Positions 34,573 to 42,773 of a stretch of 64,000 bases of DNA are shown in pieces (the first letter of the stretch is position 1; the number at the start of each line of letters is the position of its first letter). Below the pieces are notes generated by a model that worked only from the letters and a program-made list of their open reading frames with translations, was not told the DNA's origin and did not search any database. Origin of the DNA: Alkalimarinus sediminis (lineage in GTDB: Bacteria; Pseudomonadota; Gammaproteobacteria; Pseudomonadales; Oleiphilaceae); assembly GCF_026427595.1 (NCBI RefSeq), contig NZ_CP101527.1:186001-250000 (forward strand), given 5' to 3'. Position numbers and translations under genes: made by a program.

Positions 34573-34704
34573 CTATGGCTTTTTCTTGCGCTTGCCTATG
34601 AAGGTTCGATATTTACAGGTTTTGTCGAGGGTTAGCAGAATAACCCCAGCACTCATAAGCGCTATTGCGCCTAGTACCATCAGATACAGTTCGTTATAGG
34701 TCAT
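34573..34704 (-). CDS. 43-aa single-span membrane protein
   Basis: ATG at 34704 preceded by GGGAGGAG with perfect spacing on the minus strand. It opens a 43-codon frame ending at 34573. The product has a membrane helix over residues 5-26 (LYLMVLGAIALMSAGVILLTL) and a basic tail KYRTFIGKRKKKP, giving an N-out/C-in orientation by the positive-inside rule. No family recognised. The strong ribosome-binding site and hydrophobic pattern make a real gene likely. Convergent with the preceding hydrolase, 4 bp between stops. Confidence 0.7.
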   Translation of the reverse strand: MTYNELYLMVLGAIALMSAGVILLTLDKTCKYRTFIGKRKKKP

Positions 34705-34792
34705 CTTTGTCTCCTCCCTTATTATTTTTCTAACTTTAATAAAGTTTAGGAGAGTGCCGATGATCTCGAAATAGGGGATTACCGAGTAGGTA

Positions 34793-34834
34793 AAAACCGA
34801 AACCTTAAAACCGAAACCTTAAAACCGAAACCTT
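34793..34834. repeat. three tandem 14-bp repeats
   Basis: AAAACCGAAACCTT is repeated three times without change (34793-34806, 34807-34820, 34821-34834). It lies between the 43-aa gene and yaiI. No operator function is evident; slippage expansion is the simplest reading. Confidence 0.85.
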
Positions 34835-34894
34835 AAAACAATCTATCGCTCAAACTAAGCATGATGGAAGAGCAGAAGAGGAGCTTAATTGAAT

Positions 34895-35359
34895 TTAGAC
34901 TATGGATTGGTTCTTGCGGTAGTGAACGATATAGCGATCTAATGCGTTGGCAAATGCTTGCCTGTCCTGTTGGTTGAGAGGTGGTGGTCCACCCATTTGA
35001 TGCCCGGCCCCTCGCATCTCTTCCATGAAGTTTCGCATGGTAAGCCGTTGTTTAATATTCTCTCTCGTATACTTTTCGCCACGAGGGTTGAGAGCAATGG
35101 CGCCTTTCTCAACAACTTCGGCGGCTAAAGGAATATCTGCCGTTATGACTAAATCACCTTTAATGGCTTCTTGAGCAATATAGTTGTCTGCGACATCAAA
35201 GCCTGCTGCGACCTGAATTGATTTAATATAAGGTGAAGGTGGTGTGTTAATCGGCTGATTGGCGACCAGTGTTAACATGATTTTGGTGCGTTGCGCTGCG
35301 CGGAATAAGATATCCTTGACGACATTGGGGCAGGCATCTGCGTCGACCCATATGGCCAT
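34895..35359 (-). CDS. yaiI: YaiI/YqxD family protein (DUF188, PIN-like)
   Basis: 154 residues (E. coli YaiI 152). [24 protein letters not shown] with the acidic DADACP motif, then [38 protein letters not shown] with conserved Asp residues, and [22 protein letters not shown]. This is the PF02639 (DUF188) order. The acidic residues suggest a PIN-like nuclease fold; activity is unproven. Monocistronic on the minus strand. Confidence 0.93.
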   Translation of the reverse strand: MAIWVDADACPNVVKDILFRAAQRTKIMLTLVANQPINTPPSPYIKSIQVAAGFDVADNYIAQEAIKGDLVITADIPLAAEVVEKGAIALNPRGEKYTRENIKQRLTMRNFMEEMRGAGHQMGGPPPLNQQDRQAFANALDRYIVHYRKNQSIV

Positions 35360-35502
35360 TTTGCTAGACCTCTATAGTTGAATCTGAATCGCGCGAGGGT
35401 TAAATGAGATTACTCGCTATCGTTCAGTGGAGTGTTTGACGGTTTTAGTTAGGTCGGAGGGAACAGGCAGAGCAACTGCTCCACCTGTTAGAGTACCTGA
35501 TA

Positions 35503-35967
35503 TTAATGCACGTGGCCGTGGTCCAACTCTTCAGGAGTGGGTTCACGAACCGCTTCGACGCTAACGTCAAAGTTAAGTACTTCACCTGCCAGTGGGTGGT
35601 TAGCGTCTACAGTAATTTCATTGTCAGCAACAGCTGCAACAATAATCACCTGAACACCACCGTCTGGAGCTTCTGCCTGAAACTGCATACCAGGTTGAAT
35701 CTCTTCAACACCTTGGAACATTTCGCGTGGGACAACCTGAATCATCTCATCATGTCTTTCACCATAGGCGTCTTCTGGCTGTACAGTCACTTGCAGACTA
35801 TCACCAACAGACTTACCTAATAGTGCAGTCTCTAAACCAGGAACAATATTACCTGCGCCATGCAGGTAACTAAGGGGCTCGTCGTCTATTGAACTATCTA
35901 TTACATCACCTTCATTATTAGTGAGTGTGTAATGGATGCTCACGACCTTCTTATTAGCAATTTGCAA
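35503..35967 (-). CDS. slyD: FKBP-type prolyl isomerase SlyD
   Basis: 154 residues. FKBP core with YTLTNNEGDVIDSS, PLSYLHGAGNIVPGLETALLG and AYGERHDEMIQ, then the inserted-in-flap chaperone domain (VPREMFQGVEEIQPGMQFQAEAPDGGVQVIIVAAV) and DANHPLAGEVLNFDV. E. coli SlyD has a long His/Cys-rich tail (196 aa in all); here the tail is only DHGHVH. This truncated form suggests reduced nickel binding while the isomerase and chaperone parts are intact. It begins 11 bp after the cold-shock gene stop, so both may share a transcript. Confidence 0.93.
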   Translation of the reverse strand: MQIANKKVVSIHYTLTNNEGDVIDSSIDDEPLSYLHGAGNIVPGLETALLGKSVGDSLQVTVQPEDAYGERHDEMIQVVPREMFQGVEEIQPGMQFQAEAPDGGVQVIIVAAVADNEITVDANHPLAGEVLNFDVSVEAVREPTPEELDHGHVH

Positions 35968-35978
35968 AATAAAAGACC

Positions 35979-36188
35979 CTATAAAGGTGTTACGTTTTCT
36001 GCTTGCGGGCCCTTCTGGCCAGCGCCTTCAGTAAAGCTTACTTGCTGACCTTCCTGAAGTGTACGGAAGCCATCGCTCGCGATGCTGCTGAAGTGAACAA
36101 AAAGGTCTGGCCCATTTTCACGAGTAATAAAGCCAAAGCCCTTGCTTTCGTTGAACCATTTAACGGTTCCAGTCAATTTTTCAGACAT
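35979..36188 (-). CDS. CspA-family cold-shock protein
   Basis: 69 residues from the ATG at 36188. [16 protein letters not shown] is RNP1 and DLFVHFSSI is RNP2, ending [12 protein letters not shown], a typical CspA/CspE length and order. It binds single-stranded RNA/DNA as an RNA chaperone. The frame continues to 36266 but the added part has no family match and AAGGA precedes the ATG. Near-identical to the product at 42160-42369. Its upstream region faces deaD, another cold-linked gene, and likely includes a long leader. Confidence 0.95.
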   Translation of the reverse strand: MSEKLTGTVKWFNESKGFGFITRENGPDLFVHFSSIASDGFRTLQEGQQVSFTEGAGQKGPQAENVTPL

Positions 36189-36666
36189 AATTCTATAATC
36201 CTTCGTACTAGTATATATAAATACAATCGTAATAATGCATAGCTTACTGCGATGCAGGTTAAGCAAGCGTTACAGTGGACTTACGGGGGTCAGAAGCAAG
36301 GTCGAGGCATTACTGTCGTACGATATTACTAATGAAACTCGGAGCCAGAGAGCGCTCTCAAATGAGTTTAGTTCTCTTTGTGTGGTATATCAACCGATAC
36401 CGAGCTGAATATGCGGCCTCAAAATTGCGTGAGAGAAAATAAAACCCGCCAAAGTATTAGGTATGAAAGCAACAATCACGTTATCAAAGTGTGACCTGTG
36501 AACGGTTTAATCCTTGGAAAATGCCGTATTTGATCGTTTTTTGACCTCTTTTAGCCTAAAAAACAAGCAAGTTTTGATTATACAGTGTATAATCTCGACC
36601 CTTTTAAAATCTGTTGGCGAATACATGAATCGTGTGTGTGCCATCAATCTATAGGTAGCACATCTG
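36189..36666. other. divergent leader/promoter region between the cold-shock gene and deaD
   Basis: 478 bp without a supportable gene. It probably contains long 5' leaders for both genes, as is usual for csp and deaD. Visible elements are a palindrome AGAGCGCTCT at about 36350-36359 and a good minus-10 box TATAAT at 36588-36593 inside TTATACAGTGTATAA, about 75 bp upstream of the deaD ATG. Confidence 0.5.
36588..36593 (+). promoter_or_regulatory. candidate deaD minus-10 box
   Basis: A consensus TATAAT lies 74 bp upstream of the deaD ATG. No clear TTGACA is found at 16-18 bp, so the call rests on the -10 element and its position. The dyad TTATAC-AGT-GTATAA overlaps it and could be a regulator site. 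Confidence 0.35.
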
Positions 36667-38508
36667 ATGTCATCATCCGAAATAAGCTTTGATCAACTTG
36701 AGCTTGCCGAGCCAATACTTAAAGCCGTTAAAGAAGCGGGTTACGAAGTTCCGTCCCCGATTCAGGCACAAAGTATTCCTCACTTGGTTAATGGGCACGA
36801 CCTTTTAGGTCAGGCTCAGACCGGTACCGGTAAAACAGCGGCATTCGCTTTACCGTTACTATCACGTATCGACCTTTCTAAGAAAACACCACAACTGCTT
36901 GTATTAGCACCGACTCGCGAGCTAGCGATTCAGGTAGCTGAAGCATTTCAAACCTACGCCCGTTATATGAAGGGTTTTCATGTTCTGCCTATATATGGTG
37001 GTTCATCTTACGATGGCCAGTTGAGGCAGCTGAAGCGTGGTGTTCACGTGGTAGTTGGTACGCCAGGTCGAGTCATGGACCACATGCGTCGCGGCACACT
37101 AAAACTCGATAATCTGTCTGCACTCGTGCTAGATGAAGCCGACGAAATGTTGCGTATGGGCTTTATTGATGACGTAGAGTGGATTCTAGAGCAGACGCCA
37201 GAAGAGCGACAGATAGCACTGTTCTCGGCCACTATGCCGACACAGATTAAGAAAGTAACCGAGCGTTACTTAAATAATCCTAAGCACGTTAAAATTGAAG
37301 TTAAAACGTCAACTGCTGATACGATTCGTCAACGTTACTGGCAGGTTAGCGGCCTTCATAAAATGGATGCGCTGACACGCATTCTTGAAGTTGAGCCGTT
37401 TGACGGCATGATCATCTTTGTTCGCACCAAAACAGCCACGGTTGAGCTTGCTGAAAAGCTTGAAGCGAGAGGTTACTCTGCAGCAGCACTTAATGGTGAT
37501 ATTTCACAGGCTGTGCGTGAGCGAACGGTTACCCGACTCAAGAACAAGAAGGTGGATATCCTAATCGCGACAGATGTTGCTGCTCGTGGCCTGGATGTTG
37601 AGCGTATTAGCCACGTTGTAAACTATGATATTCCCTACGACACAGAAGCCTATGTTCACCGTATTGGGCGTACGGGTCGTGCAGGGCGAACCGGCGATGC
37701 GATCTTGTTCGTCTCCCCCCGTGAAAAGCGTATGTTGTTCTCAATCGAAAAAGCGACTAAGCAAAAGATCGAGAAGATGACACTGCCTACGACTGAAGAT
37801 GTTAACGATCAGCGCGTATCTAAGTTTAAGCAGAAAATCACCGATACACTGGCTAGTGATGATTTAGAGTTCTTTCAGAAGTTGTTAGAGCAGTATCAGA
37901 CAGAGCATGATGTGCCTGCAATTGAAGTTGCTGCCGCCCTGGCTAAATTAGTGCAAGGTGATGAGCCATTGTTGCTTAAACCACAGCCAGAAAGACGAGA
38001 GCGCAGCGAGCGTTATGAGCGTGGTAGCCGAACTGAGCGTGGTGAGCGTTCAAGAAGGCCTGGTGACCGAAAAGCGAAATCTCTAAAAGACAACCCTGAT
38101 ATTGATATGGAGCGATACCGTATTGATGTTGGGTATGACCACGGCGTGAAGCCTGGGAATATCGTTGGGGCGATTGCCAACGAAGCTAATATTGAAGCGA
38201 CCTATATCGGCCATATTCAAATATTTGATTCATTTAGTACTGTTGATTTGCCATCGGGCATGCCAAAAGAGACGATGGAGTCACTGAAAAAAGTGTGGGT
38301 TTGCCAACAGTCTTTGAACATTGCGCCATTTGACGGTGAAGAGGGACGCTCAAGAGGCGGAAGAGGTGCACCAAGAGGCGATCGCGGACGAAAGCCAGGT
38401 GGTAGTGGCGCTCGTAAGCCTAGAAGATCTAATGAGAGTGGCTCAGGTCGACCTACCTCAAGACCTGCCGATAAAAAGCCTCGTGTCAGAAAACCTAAAG
38501 AAGATTAG
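36667..38508 (+). CDS. deaD: DEAD-box RNA helicase DeaD/CsdA
   Basis: 613 residues (E. coli DeaD 629). Q-motif region SPIQAQSIP, Walker A AQTGTGKT (50-57), PTRELA, GTPGR, DEAD (156-159), SAT, the HRIGRTGRAGRTG motif VI, then the DbpA-like RNA-binding domain (YRIDVGYDHGVKPGNIVGAI...FDSFSTVDLP). It ends in an Arg/Gly-rich tail from about residue 550. It assists 50S ribosome assembly and mRNA decay at low temperature. Preceded by a long leader and divergent from a cold-shock gene. A perfect 11-bp hairpin follows the stop. Confidence 0.96.
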   Translation: MSSSEISFDQLELAEPILKAVKEAGYEVPSPIQAQSIPHLVNGHDLLGQAQTGTGKTAAFALPLLSRIDLSKKTPQLLVLAPTRELAIQVAEAFQTYARYMKGFHVLPIYGGSSYDGQLRQLKRGVHVVVGTPGRVMDHMRRGTLKLDNLSALVLDEADEMLRMGFIDDVEWILEQTPEERQIALFSATMPTQIKKVTERYLNNPKHVKIEVKTSTADTIRQRYWQVSGLHKMDALTRILEVEPFDGMIIFVRTKTATVELAEKLEARGYSAAALNGDISQAVRERTVTRLKNKKVDILIATDVAARGLDVERISHVVNYDIPYDTEAYVHRIGRTGRAGRTGDAILFVSPREKRMLFSIEKATKQKIEKMTLPTTEDVNDQRVSKFKQKITDTLASDDLEFFQKLLEQYQTEHDVPAIEVAAALAKLVQGDEPLLLKPQPERRERSERYERGSRTERGERSRRPGDRKAKSLKDNPDIDMERYRIDVGYDHGVKPGNIVGAIANEANIEATYIGHIQIFDSFSTVDLPSGMPKETMESLKKVWVCQQSLNIAPFDGEEGRSRGGRGAPRGDRGRKPGGSGARKPRRSNESGSGRPTSRPADKKPRVRKPKED

Positions 38509-38583
38509 TTAAGTTGGTGCGTTAAAGCGCCGCTAGACTTATTTTATCTACGGTTTTAATTTCAGCTTACACTTGTGTTACTA

Positions 38584-38614
38584 TTTGCGCCAAGTTAGGA
38601 ATGCTTGGCGCAAA
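38584..38614. terminator. hairpin downstream of deaD
   Basis: TTTGCGCCAAG and CTTGGCGCAAA arms (11 bp, perfect) with a 9-bp loop, 76 bp after the deaD stop. The short T-poor flank makes it a weak intrinsic terminator or a REP-like element; the GCGCCAAG core resembles the repeats at 39371 and 49020. Confidence 0.5.
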
Positions 38615-38739
38615 TGTCTTAAAATTCCCATGCCCTTTAGCGGCGAACTCCTTTCTTGATAGAAGTACTGTGGCCTTGCAGATGATATTGCTCATGGCCT
38701 GATAGCAGTACATGATAATCACATCTAAGGTGTATCGTT

Positions 38740-39324
38740 GTGCGACGTACTATATATACTACTCCCGCAGTAAAGCAGATCCTCACAGCTGTTTCGTGGC
38801 TGTTTCTAAAGTTAATTGGCTGGAAGTTAGAAGGGCGACCGCCTACAGAGCCCAAATACGTACTCATTGCAGTACCTCATACCTCCAATTGGGATTTCCC
38901 GATTACTCTCGCGATGGCCTTTATATTTAACTTCGAAATATTTTGGATGGGTAAAGACTCACTATTCAAAGGGTGGAAAGGCCCCGTTATGAGATGGATG
39001 GGAGGTATTGCGATTGATCGTTCTTCTTCCAATAATGTGGTTGAGCAAACTATTGAAGCCTTTAATAACAACGACCGCTTGGTGGTTACTATTCCTCCTG
39101 AAGGGACTCGTTCAAAAGTCGATAAGTGGAAAACAGGGTTTTATTATATTGCCGTGGGAGCCAAAGTGCCGATAGGTTTAGGGTATTTAGATTACAAGCG
39201 TAAGGTGGGTGGATTTAAACCGACCTATTACCCAACCGGTGATGCGGATAAAGATATTGCTGAAATGAGAAAGGTTTACACTGGAATAGCCGGTAAATTC
39301 TCAGACCAGTGTAAGTTGGATTGA
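38740..39324 (+). CDS. 1-acylglycerol-3-phosphate O-acyltransferase-like protein (short)
   Basis: 194 residues. PlsC-type motifs are AVPHTSNWDFPIT (the HTSNWD form of H-x4-D, at about residue 47), GGIAIDRSSSNN, and TIPPEGTRSKVDKWKTGFYYIA (PEGTR). The family transfers acyl chains from acyl-ACP or acyl-CoA to lysophospholipids or related acceptors at the inner membrane. An N-terminal hydrophobic segment (about 9-25) may anchor it. It is paralogous to the convergent gene at 39466: both share HTSNWD, PEGTR-x3-(D/E)-(K/R)-WKTGFY(Y/H)IA and a YKR/YRTKV(G/S)G motif. Confidence 0.88.
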   Translation: MRRTIYTTPAVKQILTAVSWLFLKLIGWKLEGRPPTEPKYVLIAVPHTSNWDFPITLAMAFIFNFEIFWMGKDSLFKGWKGPVMRWMGGIAIDRSSSNNVVEQTIEAFNNNDRLVVTIPPEGTRSKVDKWKTGFYYIAVGAKVPIGLGYLDYKRKVGGFKPTYYPTGDADKDIAEMRKVYTGIAGKFSDQCKLD

Positions 39325-39370
39325 ATATACCTAATATTTGTATTTGAAAACCGCACTTAATTGAATGATC

Positions 39371-39391
39371 TTCGCGCCAAAGTGGCGCGAA
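39371..39391. repeat. GCGCCA/TGGCGCGAA palindromic repeat
   Basis: Arms TTCGCGCCA and TGGCGCGAA with a 3-bp centre. The 18-bp core recurs in inverted orientation at 49020-49037. A small dispersed REP-like element. Confidence 0.7.
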
Positions 39392-39404
39392 TAGATACCT
39401 TACA

Positions 39405-39436
39405 AAAAAGGAGCGGCCTAATGGCAGCTCCTTTTT
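39405..39436. terminator. bidirectional terminator between the two acyltransferase genes
   Basis: AAAAAGGAGC and GCTCCTTTTT arms around a 12-bp loop in the gap between convergent stops at 39324 and 39466. A and T runs at the stem bases serve both directions. Confidence 0.85.
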
Positions 39437-39465
39437 GGCTTTTAAGGTGATCTAAGAAAGACTGT

Positions 39466-40347
39466 CTACTGTTGAGGCTGTGCCAACGTTGGAGATAGGT
39501 GCAGTAAGAAGCCGTTTCCTGCGGAGGTTAGCTTGTATTGAATGGCTTTTTTGCCTTCTTCTATCTTCTCTAAGATCCCTTTTTCGACCAAGAAATCCAA
39601 CATTTCAGCACTTACTTCATCAAATTTTGCGCGAGCTGCTATCTCGGCTTGAGTTGCCATGCCTTTAAAAGAGTGCATGGCAAACATCACCATCATTTCA
39701 CGCTGCGAAATTTCTGGGAGTGGGCCAGAGTAAGCTGGGTACTGAAGTTCTGGGAACTTACCATATACACTTTTGTATGACTCCTGGATGGCCTCTATAT
39801 CAGCCTCTTTACTGTCAGTTAGCCTAAAGGAGTGAAATACGCCTGATACTTTTGTACGGTAGTCGACTTTAGCTAAGAATATAGGTAACTCGCACTCTTC
39901 AGCAATGTGGTAGAAACCAGTTTTCCAGCGTTCGACTTCGCCTCTCGTACCTTCAGGCGTAAATAAGAAAAATATACGGCTGTTTTTATGGCGCTCAACG
40001 AAGTTCCTGATCAGCTCTACCTGACCTTGGCCCTTTGAACTGCGGTTGATTGGAATGGCTCCCATCCACAGCATAATACGGCCAATCACTGGCACCTTGC
40101 ACCAGCTATCTTTGATAGAGAAATAGATTTTAACGTCGAGCAGAATTGCGGCACCTAAGGCGTAGACGATATCCCAGTTGGATGTGTGTGGAGCGGCTAT
40201 GGTGATGCCAGCCCCGTCAGGCGCTGAGCCTGTAGTTTTCCATCCGGATACTTTAAACCAGACGGAATATATGAATTTAAGTATGTACTTGACGAAGATG
40301 CCATCAAAGATGGTCTTATCTCGTATCTCTAATGTTTTTTTGGCCAT
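39466..40347 (-). CDS. acyltransferase with C-terminal extension
   Basis: 293 residues from the ATG at 40347; the frame continues to a TTG at 40392. IAAPHTSNWD, GAIPINRSSKGQG and FTPEGTRGEVERWKTGFYHIA give the PlsC catalytic motifs in the first 180 residues. A C-terminal part of about 100 residues (REMMVMFAMHSFKGMATQAEIAARAKFDEVSAEMLDFLVEKGILEKIEEGKKAIQYKLT) looks like a winged helix. That is unusual for an acyltransferase and absent from its neighbour at 38740. Two direct copies of CTTGCTGCACCTCAAC precede the start (40353-40368 and 40375-40390). Confidence 0.85.
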   Translation of the reverse strand: MAKKTLEIRDKTIFDGIFVKYILKFIYSVWFKVSGWKTTGSAPDGAGITIAAPHTSNWDIVYALGAAILLDVKIYFSIKDSWCKVPVIGRIMLWMGAIPINRSSKGQGQVELIRNFVERHKNSRIFFLFTPEGTRGEVERWKTGFYHIAEECELPIFLAKVDYRTKVSGVFHSFRLTDSKEADIEAIQESYKSVYGKFPELQYPAYSGPLPEISQREMMVMFAMHSFKGMATQAEIAARAKFDEVSAEMLDFLVEKGILEKIEEGKKAIQYKLTSAGNGFLLHLSPTLAQPQQ

Positions 40348-40567
40348 AATATCTTGCTGCACCTCAACGAAAAGCTTGCTGCACCTCAACAATAAGAAGG
40401 CTAGCGGCTTATCTTTAGCTATATAGGTTTGTCCAAACTATCTCTTATTATAGAGAACATATAGGAAGTTTGTTGTAACAAATCGTATGGCTAATGCTAA
40501 TGACTTGCATTGACTTCAGTCTATTAGCCATACGTCCCAACGTTAAATACTGTATTTAAAGGGGGGG

Positions 40568-41323
40568 TTAGGCTGCATAGGTATCATTCAAATATTTAAT
40601 AATATCTGCAGATTCAAATAGGCTGATACCAGTGTTAGGGTCAATTAAGTAGGGTACTTGTACGTTGCCATGGGCCTTAAAAAATGCGTCTCGTTTACTA
40701 TTGGCTATCGGTTGGTAAGGCTTCAGGGTGAACCTGAAGTTAGCAGGTCCCATGTCAGATTTTTGCTGTTTGCCTAGTGTTACCAATAAATAGGGTAGTT
40801 CAAGTTCGCATAGTAACTCTCTAACCGGCCTTGAAAATGGGCTGGATTCAAAACTGTAAAGTGTAAGTGGCTTATCAGCACCCTTAGAGGGTTTGGCCAC
40901 TGTACCAGCATTAAACCGGATACCGGATGCAAGGGAGGACGCCAGTTGATTGAACCTGTTAGCCAGCAGTTGCTTGGGTGGGCGTTTGCCTCGGTATCGC
41001 TCAAACAAGTAGTTAACCGCCGCTTCTGCGCCTCTTATTTGCTGCTCGGTATTTTCGTCAATTAATAATGGCAGTTCAGATGAGCCTGTTTCTAGTTTTA
41101 ATTGAGTTATCGCGTTGCCGCCTTGAGGGCAGGGTTTGATAATAACATCCAGGTTAAGCTCGGTTAGGGCTTCCCTTACGAATCGACACTGAGGGCACCC
41201 TTCACGGTCAAATAGTATTAGGGTTTTGGCAGGTGGCTGGCTAGTTTTACTAGCTGAAGTGCCTCGCCATGAGCGAATACTCGACGCGATTGTTGAAGTG
41301 ACAATGTTCAGGGCATGATTCAT
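40568..41323 (-). CDS. tandem glutaredoxin-like / GST N-terminal domain protein
   Basis: 251 residues, two thioredoxin-fold domains. Domain 1 (about 33-110) has ILFDREGCPQCRFVREAL with the CxxC pair Cys43/Cys46. Domain 2 (about 150-250) has LTLYSFESSPFSRPVRELLCELELPYLLVTLGK, VPYLIDPNTGISLFESADIIKYL, matching the GST N-terminal (PF13417) pattern. Between them is a basic linker. Similar proteins are annotated 'glutathione S-transferase N-terminal domain protein' and probably use glutathione in redox or thioether chemistry. Ends 27 bp upstream of ppnP, no overlap. Confidence 0.82.
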   Translation of the reverse strand: MNHALNIVTSTIASSIRSWRGTSASKTSQPPAKTLILFDREGCPQCRFVREALTELNLDVIIKPCPQGGNAITQLKLETGSSELPLLIDENTEQQIRGAEAAVNYLFERYRGKRPPKQLLANRFNQLASSLASGIRFNAGTVAKPSKGADKPLTLYSFESSPFSRPVRELLCELELPYLLVTLGKQQKSDMGPANFRFTLKPYQPIANSKRDAFFKAHGNVQVPYLIDPNTGISLFESADIIKYLNDTYAA

Positions 41324-41350
41324 AAGGGCATCCTTTCGTTTGGCGTTTAA

Positions 41351-41632
41351 TTATTCGTATTTACAAAGATACGCAGTATCAATGGCGACCTTAAGGTCAA
41401 AGCTTTGATTGGCTTCTACGATGAAGGTTTCACCTTCGCCAAACTCTTTCCACTCAGTTTCGCCCGGCAGCTTAACAGTTAATGCGCCGCTGACTACGGT
41501 CATGTATTCACGCTTTTCAGTTCCAAAGGTGTATTCACCTGGCACCATAACACCAACAGTGGCCGGTAGGTCTTTGGTTTGTAATCCGATTGAAGCGACT
41601 TTTCCATCAAAATATTGATTAACGTTTAGCAT
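41351..41632 (-). CDS. ppnP: pyrimidine/purine nucleoside phosphorylase PpnP
   Basis: 93 residues from the ATG at 41632 (E. coli PpnP 94). The protein begins [18 protein letters not shown] and includes [37 protein letters not shown] and [15 protein letters not shown], the DUF1255 cupin pattern. It phosphorolyses many nucleosides to base and ribose 1-phosphate. A longer frame reaches 41731 but would add an unrelated N-terminus. The minus-strand terminator at 41730-41761 insulates it from upstream transcription. Confidence 0.94.
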   Translation of the reverse strand: MLNVNQYFDGKVASIGLQTKDLPATVGVMVPGEYTFGTEKREYMTVVSGALTVKLPGETEWKEFGEGETFIVEANQSFDLKVAIDTAYLCKYE

Positions 41633-41729
41633 ATTCTCTCTCGATAATAAGGAGGTCAATTTGAGGCGATTATACCGATGCTTTGAAGTTCCGTCTTCTT
41701 TTTGAATGGCTTTGAGCAAAACTACAGAC

Positions 41730-41761
41730 AAAAAAAAGACTCCATCGGGGACCGAGGAGTC
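41730..41761 (-). terminator. Rho-independent terminator (minus strand), upstream of ppnP
   Basis: Minus strand GACTCC-TCGG and CCGA-GGAGTC arms (one bulged base) around a 3-bp loop, followed by eight T. A strong intrinsic terminator. Confidence 0.85.
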
Positions 41762-42041
41762 AAGGGTGTGTGCTTGAAGGGAGCAAATAACTTAATGCAC
41801 AATAATAAAAAAGAGCACAGTGCCGAAATGATATCTACCTCTTCTCGAAACTGTTATGGCTATAGTAGCCCAACGCAACTCTCTACACTGTTTCCAACGT
41901 ATTAAAGAAAGTTAATCTCAATTATTAATCAGAAATGAACTATATAAACAGTAAGTGCCGGTTAGTGGGTCTAACTCAAGAGGCTTACTTTGGTGCTAGC
42001 AGAGCAGCAGTGCTAAAAGGGGATTTGCTTTGACGGGATGT

Positions 42042-42068
42042 GTAAAAGGGGCACAAGGCCCCTTTTAC
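42042..42068. terminator. terminator downstream of the second cold-shock gene
   Basis: GTAAAAGGGGC and GCCCCTTTTAC arms with loop ACAAG: perfect 11-bp stem with A and T tracts inside the stem, about 90 bp after the csp stop. Probably bidirectional. Confidence 0.75.
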
Positions 42069-42159
42069 GAATTCTGACACTAATGTCTGTTGGAACGATA
42101 TCTGTTTGGACTTAAAAGTTCTTCACAAAAAAAGCTATCAACAGAACGTCAGACGAGCC

Positions 42160-42369
42160 TTAAGCTGGAGTTACGTTTTCAGCTTGTGGGCCTTTTTGGC
42201 CTGTACCTTCAGTGAAAGTAACAGCCTGACCTTCCTGAAGAGTACGGAACCCGTCGGAAGCTATGTTGCTGAAGTGAACAAATAGGTCTGGACCATTGTC
42301 ACGCTGAATGAAACCAAATCCTTTCGACTCGTTGAACCACTTAACGGTTCCTGATTGCTTTTCTGACAT
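42160..42369 (-). CDS. CspA-family cold-shock protein, second copy
   Basis: 69 residues; RNP1 KGFGFIQ and RNP2 DLFVHFSNI, with C-terminus [12 protein letters not shown]. Differs from the product at 35979-36188 at only a handful of positions. Single gene on the minus strand with a 400-bp upstream region rich in A and T that may include a long regulatory leader. Its short AAGGT precedes the ATG. Confidence 0.95.
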   Translation of the reverse strand: MSEKQSGTVKWFNESKGFGFIQRDNGPDLFVHFSNIASDGFRTLQEGQAVTFTEGTGQKGPQAENVTPA

Positions 42370-42773
42370 TCTAAATAACCTTGAACTATACGAACTAATT
42401 TATGCTTTCAATTTCTGGCAGTTGCCAAAAATATCCTGATGAAAATGCCAGTCAGTAAGGATTATTAATCGCTACTTGTTTGAACTGCCAATTCTCAATG
42501 TCAAAGTTTAGTCCTTAGATAAAAAATAAACAAATAATAATTCATCATACTTTCGTTTAATCTCTAAATTCACCCTAAATTATCAGCTAATAAGCATTAC
42601 TAAGCAATTTTTAGGTGTCGAAACTCTAGTGTGGGACTCTGATCGGTAAAATTTCTGTTTTTTATTATGCTATTTTTGAAGGTTAGAGAGGGTGCTTATA
42701 AAATATTAGCGCTATGACAAACTCGGGCTTACACTAACGGTTCGATATAACCGTTCTTAAGGGATGTTTTGAT
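42370..42773. other. AT-rich intergenic region upstream of the cold-shock gene
   Basis: 404 bp between divergent csp and the DUF2238 gene. No frame or RNA gene supportable. It very likely contains the csp promoter and long leader and, near 42710-42770, the promoter of the DUF2238 gene. Confidence 0.45.

Larger units (their letters stand above)
41633..42159. other. intergenic region with two terminators and no ORF: possible small RNA
   Basis: 527 bp between ppnP and a cold-shock gene. It contains a hairpin (42042-42068) suited to end the cold-shock transcript and a separate strong terminator (41730-41761) on the same strand about 300 bp further. No minus-strand ATG is found between them. A small RNA or a csp 3' extension may end at the second. 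See findings. Confidence 0.4.

Noticed and set aside
34793-34834. CRISPR array
   Set aside because: Repeats are 14 bp and contiguous with no spacers; no cas gene is nearby.
38637-38867. Minus-strand frame opposite the start of the first acyltransferase
   Set aside because: It overlaps the acyltransferase gene whose motifs are clear; no ribosome-binding site or domain.
41702-41905. Plus-strand 67-codon frame beginning near ppnP
   Set aside because: It starts with TTG, runs through the minus-strand terminator stem and has no family match. A shorter internal ATG has an ill-spaced ribosome-binding site.
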